From assembly GCA_963924555.1 (NCBI GenBank), contig OZ004597.1:5963904-6027903 (forward strand): a stretch of 64,000 bases of DNA. The letters are read 5' to 3'. The position numbers and the translations under genes are program-made. Of the stretch, positions 46,944-58,256 are shown in pieces. The notes under the pieces are model-generated. The model saw only the letters and a list, made by a program, of their open reading frames with translations. It did no database searches and was not told the origin of the DNA. The stretch is from Crambe crambe. Lineage: Eukaryota > Porifera > Demospongiae > Poecilosclerida > Crambeidae. The stretch's first letter is position 1. Every line of letters starts with the position of its first letter.

Positions 46944-47036
46944 TCCCTCGTTTCAAAAAAAGGCGGGGTTCGTTTGAATTTTATAACAACGTCGACCCTT
47001 TTCCAAGTAACAAACGTCGACCCTTTTCCAACCAGG
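46944..47036. promoter_or_regulatory. 93-bp bidirectional promoter of CCDC57 and RABL3
   Basis: It contains a tandem duplication of AACGTCGACCCTTTTCCAA (about 46988-47006 and 47012-47030), with the palindrome GTCGAC in each copy. There is no obvious TATA box. Confidence 0.65.
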
Positions 47037-50008
47037 ATGATGGCCTCGGACAACCTGAAGAAGGTGAAAATACTAGTCCTGGGAGACACAGGTGATTTAC
47101 ACTGATTAGTCCTGTGAAGGTACTCTGTAATTATCCGCCGTGTAATCTAGGTGTGGGTAAGAGCAGTCTAGTCCATCTCATTTGCCATAAAGAAGTCCTT
47201 CCCCACCCAACATGGACTGTTGGCTGCACAGCAGAGGTCAAGGTAGTCAAAACTGTTTAGTATACAAGTGAACAGAGTCACTGCTATTTGTAATGGTTCT
47301 TGGTTGGTTGTAATGATTCTTGGCTGGTTTTCTAGATTCATGACTACAGCCAGTCCCTACAGTCCCCAGGACAATCCTCGAGTTACTTCCTGGAGTTATG
47401 GGATGTAGGTGGGGCACCCTACCATAGAAAAGGTCGCTCTGTCTTCTATCAAAATGTAAATGGTGAGTTACACGTTTTCACTGGAATGATTGCTTTGACT
47501 TGGCAACCTTTTGCCAGGATTGATTTTAGTGCATGACTTGACCAACAAGAAGAGTCACAGCCACCTCACCAAATGGCTCTCTGAATTCCACAATGGGAGT
47601 AAGGGCACCGGACCTGCTGGGAGAGGGATAGGTTCCAGCAGCCGTGCTGGTATTAGTCACAGTGAGTCCTATAGGTAAGGATATTTCTACTTTCATGATA
47701 ACTTGTAACTATATATATACATCTGTTTTATATCAAGCAATTTGGAGTATGATCCAGAACAGTTCATTGAGCAAGAAGTGCCCTTACTGATAGTGGGAAC
47801 TAAAGCCGTAAGTATATGAAGGCACTGAAAAGTACGCCCAAAAGAGATCCCTCTTTAGTGCATCAGATCTGACCCTAAGGCCAGCATCCTTAGTGTGCTG
47901 ACATTACTTTTAGATCCCTGTGCCCTGCTCAATGAGAGAGGTTTTCTTTACTCATGGGCAGTAAAGGACAGCACCTCCATTTGCTATGAGAGTTAGATGT
48001 GGCTCTTTTCTAATGCAATTCCAGCAGTATATGTATCCAGCCATTATGAAATTTAAACTTTTAATCCAGGACCAGATTAGTTCAGCTGTGAAGAACTCCA
48101 GTAGTAGTATGACGGGTGCTGTGTCCATCAATGTGGTGAGTACATTACATAATGCATGTCCATCAATGTGGTGAGTACATTACATAATGCATGTCCATCA
48201 ATGTGGTGAGTACATTACATAATGCATGTCCATCAATGTATAATACATAATGCATGTCCATCAATAATGCATGTCCATCAATGTATAATAATACATAATG
48301 CATGTGGACATGTCATTGTGAATTTCTCAGACTAAGTGTCAATTAGGTACCTAATCAGTTCATCTGGGAGGGGGGGGGGGGTCCAGGGGGCAAGGAGAAA
48401 AAGCAGAATAGCGGGTGGAATCCAAGGAAACCAAACATTAAGCCTTAAGAAGAGGTTGTAGGGTTATACAGGCCTGTAGCAACCGGTCAGGCCATGGCCT
48501 GACCACTTTTAGGGCTAAGTTAACCTTTGACCCTTATTTTATTAACACACCAGGGCTGGATTCAGGGGTGGGGTTGAGGGGGTTGCAACCCCCCCCCCCC
48601 CCAGAAATGCAATTTGACCATGCCTAGCTACGTAATTGCTTAGCCATGTCTATTTTTATTTGAGAACTTGTGTTTCTCCTCTAAAGTAGTGTAATTAGAA
48701 GAGAGAACATGTTACATGTGTGGGCTAACTAAACTAGGAACTAATGTGGTTACTATGGCTACGGTCAAAGAAAGAAACAATCCATGTATATATGACACAT
48801 CCATTCTGGCTTTCACTTTCAAGGTCACACATTGGATAACTTGGTGCATACTAACTGTGATTTCCTTTTGCGATCACACCTGTGACCATGCACGTGTCAC
48901 TTCAAAAATATCTTTCAGAGTACATTACACATTGGATAATTCAGTGCAGAACAATCACACCTGTGACCTTGCACGTGTCACTTCAAAGATATCTTTGGCT
49001 TACATTTTCAAGATCACACATTAGATAACTCAGTGCTGTGATTTGAGGTGTGACCTTACATGTGTCACTTTGAGTTTGAGTGCCAGTGAACGGCCCACAT
49101 GGGTCCTCCAAATAACTATACTCCTTCCCTCATGGTCCAGTGTTTAAGCTCTTAGTCCTGTAGCTAACCCCACTTATCTGAAAATCCTGGATCCAGCCCT
49201 GCACACTCATGCTAAGAAACACATTGTGTAGCCACACCCACCACACCCACGTCCTGGCCTGACCACTAAAATTTCGCTTCCTACGGGCCTGTTATAGGGA
49301 TTATGATAACTAGTAGCTGTGTTATGAAAATAATAAAGTCAATAATCTAATAACATGTAGCCAAATCATTCATTGTCTTGTTGATAATTACGTAGATATT
49401 GGTGACTCCAAGAGTACCTAAAATGCCTTTGTGACTTTCCAGCAGAGCAGAAATTATTTCATGAGGGATTATTAGATGTGTCTGTGGGTGAAACTGTGGC
49501 CATACTAAACAAACGCACATCACATGTAGATGCATCACCAAACTGAGACTGGAGAATTGGGCTTCCTGCAAGTGTCCTCCATTCATGATACATGATGCAC
49601 AGATCATGAGGAGGAATTCATGTAGTGTTATTTTGCAACCAAAACAAACACCTTGAATGAAGGTCACCCAAAATGGATCCATAGACTCTTTTGAGGATTG
49701 ATGAGTACAAAAGATTGTAGCTGGTAGGATATATCCAGAAATCATACCTGTAGCTTAAGAGATATGGTTGTCTAAGAATAATAATAATGATAACAACAAC
49801 AGAGAAGAAGAATCCAGCAACTTACTTGCTTGCCATATTTCTGAAACAGTAAGCTCCCTGGTCCTGAAACTTGGTCTGCACTTTGTAGTAGGCTCTAGTA
49901 GGCAGCCTGGATAATCATTCAAGTAAGTCTAAGTGGTGGAACTAGAATTTCACTTTTGTATTTAGTCTATATGGGGCATGCGCAGCCATCCACGTCATCC
50001 CTACACAA

Positions 50009-50066
<58 letters not shown>

Positions 50067-51715
50067 ACTGCTCTCTCTGATACCAGTATATCAGTCAGTT
50101 AGTTTTACATTTGGTTTCCTTGGATTCCGCCATTTCTGCCATTTCTGTCATTCCACTTTTTCTCCCGCAGGGGAAGCTTCTTAGACATTTCTCATATCAC
50201 ACTAAGTATTGAAATAAACATCAGAATATTGTCAATGGGTGTTTTAGATCATAACAGAAACTCTTTGTGTTTGTGATCATGATAAGGTCTTTGTGTACTT
50301 TGCACCTTCTCATATTTTGATGATGCAGGATAGCACCAACATAAGACAATTCTCTGTGGACTCTCCTCAAACAATAGAGCTCAACAAATTCTTTGACAAG
50401 GTAAGGCTTATAAATAATGGCACAACATAGCTTATTTAGTGGGCACAACATAGTTATTTTGTATAGAAGGCTAGCTTTTGTAGAAACCTTGGGTCTTCAC
50501 CTTACTATCACACAATGAAAATTAATTAGGTCTATCAGGTATGTGTCCAGAGCACCAGCCTAGTGCTTCTTGATTTATATGTGAACCAGTACCTACGTAT
50601 ATTCTGTAGGTTGATACTAAGTTTGCTGGTTACCATACTGAGTAGGGAAGATGGAACAATGTAACTGGCTAGGTGGGAAAGTGTATTTCAAGAAAGTATT
50701 CCTTAATACTTCACCGCCTTTATCTACCCCCCCATTTAAGAAATGCTTTCATTTTCATCAATTCAATATATTAGTGAGTGCAACATCATGCAAATAATAT
50801 GGTGCATAGTTGAATATTGAAGAAATACATGTAAGATATTTGGAGTCCATACAAGGTCTCCCATAAGGCCTCAAATCTCAATCGTACATATGCACATTTG
50901 GAGTGGTGATGCATATGCATTGGTGGATGGCATATATAGATGCATAGGTCTCTGTGGTTGTTACTGGTAGCACAGAGCTAGTCATTATAGTCATGAGCTA
51001 GCTAGCTGACAACATTACAGATAGCCTCTTAAAAACTGTGATTCTGGCATTCCTCCGTCTTTATATTCTTCAAGAACATGAAAGAGAAGGCTTTCAGAAA
51101 GGTAGTTCAGCCACTTTAAATGGGCAGGATCCTTCGTGCCCATCATATTCTCATAGCTAGATGGTCTCTTGGTAGCTAGAGGCTTTTCATCCACAGCAGC
51201 AGCATCTATATCTCCAGCAGCAGCCAGCTAATATTATGCCAGCTGCAAAGCCACTCCCACTCCATGCACCTCTCCCCTTGCAAAAAAAAAAAAAAGGCCT
51301 GGGTACGAGGCTAGTATTATTATTGTTTCTTTGCAGGTGATTGAGAGGCGATACTTTTCCTCCAACTTCCGTCCCCATATGGTCAGTTAACTCACTGATG
51401 CACAATACACTAAATCATGATAGAGCACATTTCCCAACTCATCTGCTGCCCCATTAGCCTTTCTATGTAGTTATTCCCCCTTCCCCTGTCACCGCATGAA
51501 AAATTGAAAGCTAATCCTTCATTAGTCACCGTCAGAAGTGGTTGCTTAAATGCTCCTGATGATTGCATTTCAAGCCGTACATTATTTCACTCCAGTATAA
51601 TAGTACTTCCTTTCTTGTTGCCTTTCAGTAGATGAGCACTGCTTTGTCGTCAGGAGGGAACTCGGAGAGACTACGTCCCTCAGCACGGAGATCTTTAAGC
51701 AATCCTGAAGCATAA
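47037..51715 (+). CDS. RABL3: Rab-like protein 3 GTPase
   Basis: Nine exons: 47037-47091, 47151-47242, 47336-47462, 47518-47674, 47738-47807, 48070-48135, 50329-50400, 51337-51381, 51632-51715; phases agree, 255 residues (human about 236). P-loop [20 protein letters not shown], then [17 protein letters not shown] replacing the Rab [16 protein letters not shown], and [10 protein letters not shown] as guanine motif: all RABL3 features. [16 protein letters not shown] is near the C-terminus; no prenylation cysteine ends the chain, as in RABL3. A 20-residue Ser/Gly insertion (about 125-145) precedes [21 protein letters not shown]3 is a small GTPase reported to act in RAS prenylation through RAP1GDS1 and in cilia or proliferation. 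Two adjacent ATGs (47037, 47040) exist; the second matches the usual MAS start. Confidence 0.95.
48101..48310. repeat. 35-bp tandem repeat copying the RABL3 exon-6 donor
   Basis: The unit GTCCATCAATGTGGTGAGTA plus CATTACATAATGCAT occurs about three times from 48122, then decays. Each of the first three contains the exon end and the GTGAGT donor (at 48136, 48171, 48206). Confidence 0.93.
48469..49291. mobile_element. Small CAGG-ended element with 5-bp duplication (outer)
   Basis: The ends CAGGCCTGTAG and CTACGGGCCTG are inverted repeats with one mismatch. TTATA flanks both sides (48464-48468 and 49292-49296). Non-coding. It contains the element at 48551. It fits a hAT-like non-autonomous element. 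Confidence 0.65.
48551..49201. mobile_element. Small CAGG-ended element nested in the former
   Basis: The left end CAGGGCTGGATTCAGG and right end CCTGGATCCAGCCCTG are inverted. CACAC flanks both sides (48546-48550 and 49202-49206). A C-run of about 15 near 48588 and repeats of TGTGACC...CACGTGTCACTTC lie inside. It resembles hAT-type miniature elements. Confidence 0.72.
49990..50064. repeat. (GA)n microsatellite
   Basis: About 30 GA units in RABL3 intron 6. Confidence 0.93.
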
Positions 51716-54481
51716 TCATTCATCACAACGTCATTCACTTTTTCCCTTCTACTTTTAGTCCTATTTATAAACTTTCCATGTTATCTATCCTGTTCCATCA
51801 GAGTACATATTCCTCTTGTGTGCACATTAATTGTCTATGTAAGTATTATAGTTAATTGAGCACTTACTTTTCTTTATTGAGTACTTCTTAATTGCACTGA
51901 ATAGCTGTGACATTTGCATGTAAATGATTGTGACTCTAATGCATACAATAGCTATTGTTCTTCCCATAAAATTATAGCTCGGCGAGGAAATAGTAGAGCT
52001 ACTGTCAATGACTTAGCCAATAATAGGTTCCTGCAGATAATTATGTTATTAACCAACCTCCTGCAGATAGAGTCTTTCTGGGATTTTTGGGAGTCATAGC
52101 ATAAGTTAGTCAGATGGGAATTTTGCAAATATTGGTTGCATTCTCAATACTTGGCCTCATGGAAATGTCACTTCAGCCTACACTGCATTCACTTGTAAAA
52201 TGAAAAATGACTCTGCAGCTCATGTAAACACGATAGAAACCTTTCATGTTTCTATCTATGCTCATGTCCAGGGACCCACAGGTATTTAATTTGGCACACC
52301 TGACACACCCCCGCAACAGACCCCATAGCATGACACTTCAGGTATGGTGACTGTATTACAGTAGGTGTACTCAGGGCTGGATCCAGGGTTTCAAACCCCC
52401 CCCCCCTTTTTTTTTTCTCAAGCCCAAGCATGTAGCTATAAGGCCCAGAAATTTTGACCTTGCCCACTTAGCCAAGCAGAATATAATCGTATCATGTAGG
52501 CTACCTACGGTAAAACTGGTGTGAATACAAAAACAGATGATTTTGGCTTGCACTTTCAAGGTCACACTTTAGATAACTGTGCATGTATCACTGTAAAAAG
52601 AAATGTGTAAAAACAACCTTTTTTAGTTTATCTGAGCAACTCAGATAAACTAAAAATGGGTTATTTTTACTATATTTTTACAGTGTATACTAACTGTGAT
52701 TTCCACACCTGTGCACTCAGAGGTCTGTCAGAGTTTGAGTGTAATCAACACATAACACCCTTTTTCCTTCTCCACTCATGCAGGCTGATGATATGACTCA
52801 AACCTCAAACTTGACAATGGGCCCAAGGTAGATGCTGCTTGTTTCATTAGCAGCTTGCCCATGTCTTTGTTCTTCCCTGTTAGTTTTCTCTTAATACTCT
52901 CTCTCACTGGCAGACATTTCTTCCCTTCTTCTTCTCTCCTTTACTCTGTGCCTCTCTTTCTCTTGCTCTTTCATCTTCTGTCTAGTGTGTTCTTCGACTT
53001 CTCTGCCTCTCTCTCTCCCTTGCTCTTTCATCTTCAGTGAAACATTCTTTCTGACTTCTCTGCCTCTCTCTCTCCCTTGCTCTTCTAGTTTCACCTCTGC
53101 CTTGCTGTAAGCTGGCGCCATTACTGAGCATGCGCAGTCATGTCTAAGTACGCGCACGTTTGTCGGAGGCTGACTTCATCTTGCTACTCTGTGGGAGTTA
53201 AATTCATCCCGCTTGTGGCTGAAACTCTAGATAGCTTCGTGGAGGATGCTGTCGCCTGATGCCACCTCATCCACCAAACACCTTTTCGGGCATGTCACCA
53301 TTGCTTTTTGGCGTGGGAATGCAAGTTTATGGCTGCATCGTCAGCCGACCCTGCCCCCTGAACTGGATGGTCTTTTGTAGTCAGTCTCTTTTTTTTTTGT
53401 TTTGCTGCTGTTGTGTTTTTGTTGTTTTGTTTTGTTTTTCTTTTGATTTTTATTCACTTGTTTTTTGTTTATCCTTATTTGTTTCTCTTTTTTGGTGTTA
53501 TCTTTTCACAATTATCAGAATTCAGTCAAAAATAAAGAACAAAACAAAAACAACAACAGCATATCTGATTTGCAATACTCTTTAAATATCTTTTAAAAAT
53601 CAAATATTGATAGTGTTGCCGTTGTAGTCGTGTGGTAGTGTGTTGGCTCACGAGGCCTGAGGACTCCCCAAGGGTTTTTTTCTTTTTCTATTAACTGTCC
53701 ATGTGATGCATTACCTTGACGTAATGTGACGTAGTGACAAGCACATTATATGCATGGGTACAGTAATAAGAGCTATAATATTATAAGCAAAAATTTTGAT
53801 CATAATCTGGCCATCAACTGCATGGGACTAGTAGTTAGCTACTTGAGATCCTCATAGGGCTACAATTTTTTTTTATTGGTTTTGAGTAGCCATAACATGT
53901 AACTCCAGAAACACTAGAATAGCAGCCAGCTAAATAAGAATCCTAGCATGAATCAAGTCATTCAGCTATATTATAAAAGCGAACACATTCAAGTGGGTGG
54001 AATCCCAGCAAAACCAAAAGTTATGGAGACCTAACTTGTGCACTATCTAGCTCGATCCTGTCATGCATACGATTATCTGAAGTTACAGGCATGCATGTGA
54101 TAAACAGTCTGCCACATGCATGGCCCTCCAAGCTCAACTAAGGTACTAAGAAAAATCCATGCCCTGCATATAATATAACTCTGCTAACTAGCTAGCTAAT
54201 GGGTGAGCATGTATATAGCAAGTATTGGACCAAAATGTACACCCATCTTTTACAATGAGCAGCTCTTTTTTTAAATTTAATATTAGCTTCATGTATGTAT
54301 AGTCATGCATTACTTCCCAGTGGACTCATAACTCTATAGCTATGCATAACTTGCAGGCAGACTTTATGCATGCATGGTCATGTAGGAACCAAATGGTATA
54401 ATCATTATGTTCATTCATCTATGTCAATGTGATGACTGTATGATTCAAATTAGCTAATTATACATCACTTATTATTAGTCT
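51716..54481. other. Intergenic between RABL3 and the receptor
   Basis: Contains a truncated CAGGGCTGGATCCAGG element end at 52372 followed by C and T runs, a T-rich stretch at about 53390-53560, and CpG-rich sequence with GAGCATGCGCAGT near 53126. A splice-flanked plus-strand segment at 52784-52828 could be an alternative exon. No firm gene was found. Confidence 0.45.
52372..52440. mobile_element. Fragment of a CAGGGCTGGATCC element
   Basis: It matches the left end of the element at 48551 (CAGGGCTGGATCCAGG and a C-run, then AATTTTGACCTTGCC). No matching right end was found. Confidence 0.5.
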
Positions 54482-56755
54482 TTAAAGAATTGGAAGAATA
54501 GGAGGAACAAAGACACATATGATGAAAATAGTGATCATTAAATTCAGAGTGACTGAGAGTACTATAAACTCATCAGTTGGATCAAATGACACAGCAAAGA
54601 GAAGAAAGTACAGGGAAAAGCCAAGGACACACAAAATGGTCATCAAATACACTAGGACACGCAGTATGTTGGTTGTGAATGAGTTATTGGAAATTTTTCG
54701 TGTAAGAATAGCAAAAATAGTGACACAACTGAGAATGGCTGCTTTATATGCCATAACAAGGCTTATCCACACCTTGTAGTTAGCAGATGTGCATACAATC
54801 TTCACACGCAACGTATTATTCAACAAACTTTTATCAGGGTTCTCTTCCATAATGCTGTCAAATCTAGAATCTTTCAGTGATGTCCAAGTAACTCCAAAAA
54901 CCACATCAACGACTACCAATGAGATTACTCCAGCAATAAGTAGAGGGTCTGAAATGAAGGGTCCGGGGCTGTTGTAATGTTCAAAGATGCGGTAAATTCT
55001 CCATGTTCGCAGAGCTACAGGAGCAAAGGAAAGGGTAAAACCAAGTGGTAGGAACCAGGCCCATAACATCTGGCAAAAAATGTGCCTTATTTTCACATCA
55101 AGAGCTGCTGCAGAGTTCAAAGTCCAGATGAACGTCCCAGCTGCCAAGATATATATACCCATGTAAGAGATGTGGAGTAGTCTAGGGCTGGAGGCTTTCA
55201 CTGATGGCTTTTTGGCATGTATGAGAGTGAACGTGTGAAGAAGTACTACAATTAGGAACTGGATGATCACAGTAATGGTAAGGAATATACCTCCAATATG
55301 GTTTTCTCTAACAATGACATTCGGAAATGAGTCTGGGATGAGCTCTACAGAGTTGTATTGGATAAGATCAATGCCAATGGTAGCCACTAATGTTATATTG
55401 CCTTTGCTGACTTGAAAGAGGTTTGCCTTTCTCTTGGAGAATCCTGTCTCTCTTTCAAAGCTGATCTCACCTGACATTCCTTGAAATTTTGTTTCATAGA
55501 ACTGATTGACGATCATTTTAGTTTGTGACAAGTTCCCATAGCTGCCACTATTTATCCTGAAACCTTCTGTTTTTGTCAGGTTGTCCAACACTAGCGCCCA
55601 TGCCCACACAGCATCGTAGAGATAAGTACCCCAATTAGTCACAGTGGAATTCCGTTCTAAAGTATTGGACATCTGGTTGTAATTCTCCACATAAGCCTCA
55701 TAGCGACGAAGATAGTCTTGGTAAGTGATGTTTGACTCAAGTAACACACCATCAGATGGTTCCAGGCTGTAGGTGGAAAGCACTGTCATTTCTAATGCTT
55801 TAGCCATGTCTTCCCTTGTGCACATCTTCTTATCATAGAAGAAATCTACTGGCTGTAGAAGTTCATTCGGATGGTGGTCCATAAATACCCACTGGTATGT
55901 GTCATATGTCAGATTCATATGATTGGAGCTGGAGAGACATATGATTTGCTGTGACAATTCCAAAGAACACATGACAAATACAATTCGTGACAGGGTTTGT
56001 CGAATGGCCTCTAAAGGAATGTAACTTGGAGATGCAGGAAACAAAATAAAGTTCGCTGTGATATTTCTATCTTTAGTTGATTTTAGCAACAACCTTAATG
56101 TGTTCTGATAAGCCAAACGAGAGTCATCATAGAGTATGGACACATTTTCCCATTTGGACTCATTTAGCAGAAAGATGAATCCTTCCACGAAACTTTCTGT
56201 AGAACCCAATGTTCCTAAGAGATACTGGTACTTTGAACGACTCGCCAGGGTGGGACTGGAAGAACCATGGAGCATAACAATACTCAGTTCTGACCTATTT
56301 AATAATGGAGCAAGTCCTATGGTTGAAAAAGAGCAACCTGGACCAATGGTCCCCATTATTTTTTCTCTATTGGGTGCAAATGCTTCTTCAATAAAACTGC
56401 CAATAGTCCTTGCCACTCGATGACAGCCACCTTTTGCATGAATCAGCTCCAACGTGTAGTTCTCCAGCAGCGATGTATTCTCGTTAATCTGGTCCTTGGC
56501 AAGGTCCAAAACAGGCTGCAGATTATCTCCTTCAGCCCACAGTGGATTCAGGAATGGATCCGGATCATAGTAAGGTAAAAGAGTCAGCAAATAGACTACT
56601 TCTTTCTTGTTAGTATCATTCTTATTGCAGCAAGCTGTCCTACAGGAGACGAGGACTAGAGAAACTAATAGAACAACAGGTTGCATCTCACGAACAAGAT
56701 CAAGTCTGCTACATAGCTCGTTAATGCTGCAGCGCAGTGCTAGTGGAATCCGCAA
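54482..56755 (-). CDS. GABA-B-like metabotropic receptor, intronless
   Basis: Single-exon 757-codon ORF. The signal peptide fits best from M24 (MQPVVLLVSLVLVSCRTACC), so translation may start at 56686. Residues about 50-480 form a periplasmic-binding-like (Venus flytrap) ectodomain: LAKDQINENTSLLENYTLEL, GPGCSFSTIGLAPLL, YDAVWAWALVLDNL. Seven membrane segments follow from about 490, with the loop IHAKKPSVKASSPRLLHISY; KASSPRL is the GABA-B hallmark. The cysteine-rich domain of mGlu receptors is absent, as in GABA-B. The chain ends at FVPPILPIL right after the seventh membrane segment, with no cytoplasmic tail or coiled coil. Sponges have many such receptors; the ligand here is unknown. Either the tail is really missing or a spliced 3' exon exists. 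Confidence 0.9.
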   Translation of the reverse strand: MRIPLALRCSINELCSRLDLVREMQPVVLLVSLVLVSCRTACCNKNDTNKKEVVYLLTLLPYYDPDPFLNPLWAEGDNLQPVLDLAKDQINENTSLLENYTLELIHAKGGCHRVARTIGSFIEEAFAPNREKIMGTIGPGCSFSTIGLAPLLNRSELSIVMLHGSSSPTLASRSKYQYLLGTLGSTESFVEGFIFLLNESKWENVSILYDDSRLAYQNTLRLLLKSTKDRNITANFILFPASPSYIPLEAIRQTLSRIVFVMCSLELSQQIICLSSSNHMNLTYDTYQWVFMDHHPNELLQPVDFFYDKKMCTREDMAKALEMTVLSTYSLEPSDGVLLESNITYQDYLRRYEAYVENYNQMSNTLERNSTVTNWGTYLYDAVWAWALVLDNLTKTEGFRINSGSYGNLSQTKMIVNQFYETKFQGMSGEISFERETGFSKRKANLFQVSKGNITLVATIGIDLIQYNSVELIPDSFPNVIVRENHIGGIFLTITVIIQFLIVVLLHTFTLIHAKKPSVKASSPRLLHISYMGIYILAAGTFIWTLNSAAALDVKIRHIFCQMLWAWFLPLGFTLSFAPVALRTWRIYRIFEHYNSPGPFISDPLLIAGVISLVVVDVVFGVTWTSLKDSRFDSIMEENPDKSLLNNTLRVKIVCTSANYKVWISLVMAYKAAILSCVTIFAILTRKISNNSFTTNILRVLVYLMTILCVLGFSLYFLLFAVSFDPTDEFIVLSVTLNLMITIFIICVFVPPILPIL

Positions 56756-56830
56756 GGGGCGGGGCCTGAATGCAACACGTTATACGCATGCGCACTTTCA
56801 ACTAAGGATGCCAATTGGCCAAGTGTCTTA
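56756..56830 (-). promoter_or_regulatory. Receptor promoter with NRF-1-like motif and GC box
   Basis: A GGGGCGGGGC box (56758-56767) and TACGCATGCGCAC (56783-56795) lie just upstream of the ORF. They match the motif pair at 11374-11405 in relative strand order. Confidence 0.55.
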
Positions 56831-57512
56831 TCCCCAGGATCTTTCAAATTCTTCACGAAGATCAATTGAAGAGAACATACTCAAATGAGTCAAGGCAAGG
56901 CTAAAACGAATTTTTTACACTGGGTGTTGTGTCTTTCAAGGCTCCACTCCGGTTACGCAGAACTTGACATAAAAGTAGTAAAAATGCCTTGAGTTACTCA
57001 TGGCATTGAATTAAGTCATCCATGCCTTGAGTCACTCATGGCATTGATTTAAGTCAAACATGCCACGAGTATACATGGTACTGAATTAAGTCAGTGACTT
57101 ACTTCCATGCCAATATAAGTATTCATATTAAATGGCAGCTTTTTAAGTCAGAGTAGGTCCCTGGTGATTAGAATAATAGGCTGACTTAATTCAGTGCCAT
57201 TATAACTAAGTGGGCAATTATTTAAGTACACTAAAAAAACAGTTATTAGCTATAAATGGAAAAATTACAAGCTAGCTGTAGCAACGGAAATAAATTAACA
57301 TGAAAATTGTAAACAAGCCAATTTACAGTATATAGCAATAGATTACTGTGGTGATTGAGAATATAGAATTTCTACACCATCTCAGATAGGCATTGGGGGC
57401 TGAAATGCTCTTTTTTGGTCTATTATTCTATTCTGCAGTGCTCCTCCAGCAGACCCATTATTGTAGCCTATTCTCAACTATAAAGTAAAAATGAAAGTGT
57501 TTACTGCACACC

Positions 57513-57625
57513 ATGCACACACTGTTTTGTTTTCTTGCTGAGCACTGTTTTGTTTTCTTGCTGATTCCCAAAAGGATGCATTTTGGGGGGGGATCAGCAA
57601 GAAAACAAAACAGTGTGTGCATGCT
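57513..57625. repeat. Long hairpin plus poly-A
   Basis: ATGCACACACTGTTTTGTTT plus TCTTGCTGA is inverted at about 57594-57623, with an extra direct copy of CACTGTTTTGTTTTCTTGCT in the loop. A run of about 34 A follows to 57660. Confidence 0.85.
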
Positions 57626-57629
57626 TTAA

Positions 57630-57663
<34 letters not shown>

Positions 57664-58256
57664 ACTCAGAATGCACATACCAGTATGCCAAGTCAAGATG
57701 CCAGCACTTGACAATCAGGCAAGGGCTAGGGAGGAGCATGGTTATAGTAGCTATAACAATGACTGCAGCCTATTATTCTGTTTATGCTGCTATGCTAGCA
57801 TAGCCCCATGACCTTATAGTTTTCATTTAGATTAACTCCTTTCTTGGTCAATTATTCGATTCTTTATGTGAACTGCAAAATGAAAACAGTGAAACAGTTC
57901 ATTACAACTTTGTCTTAAAGTAATAAGCCATATAATTGCAGCATCTATTCAAAGACTATCTGGTTCAGGTATTAAAAACAGCTTTTGAAAAAAATTTTCA
58001 AGATAAATTGCAATGCATCACTCCAGCCAGTTACTACCCCCTTTAATATTTTCCCAACATCATGATCTGAGGAACATTTTCTGTATGCAAGGCCATAGCT
58101 ATGTCTTTTAGCATCAAACAACAAGAAGAACCCACTCAAGGTGTGTATCTAGTTCCAGAAGGAGGTATCAAACGCATTTTTACGATGTATGAAGATTGCT
58201 GGCTTAATTAGAATACTCATCCTTCTTAATTTACAGTTTCATAAACTATGATACTT

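Noticed and set aside
52891-53157. Minus-strand ORF rich in Glu, Arg and Lys (EEQGRERGREV repeats) near an NRF-1-like motif
   Set aside because: The frame is the complement of a TCTCTCTCCCTTGCTC pyrimidine repeat, so its composition follows from low complexity. No second exon could be joined with confidence.
53259-53585. 108-codon plus-strand ORF with a hydrophobic Phe/Cys/Val stretch
   Set aside because: The hydrophobic part is the translation of a T-rich run (TTTTGTTTTG). No family resemblance.
53600-53690. tRNA-like stretch (GTAGTCGTGTGGTAGTGTGTTGGCTCACGAGG)
   Set aside because: It has an A-box look, but no acceptor-stem pairing or B box was found. It may be a SINE relic.
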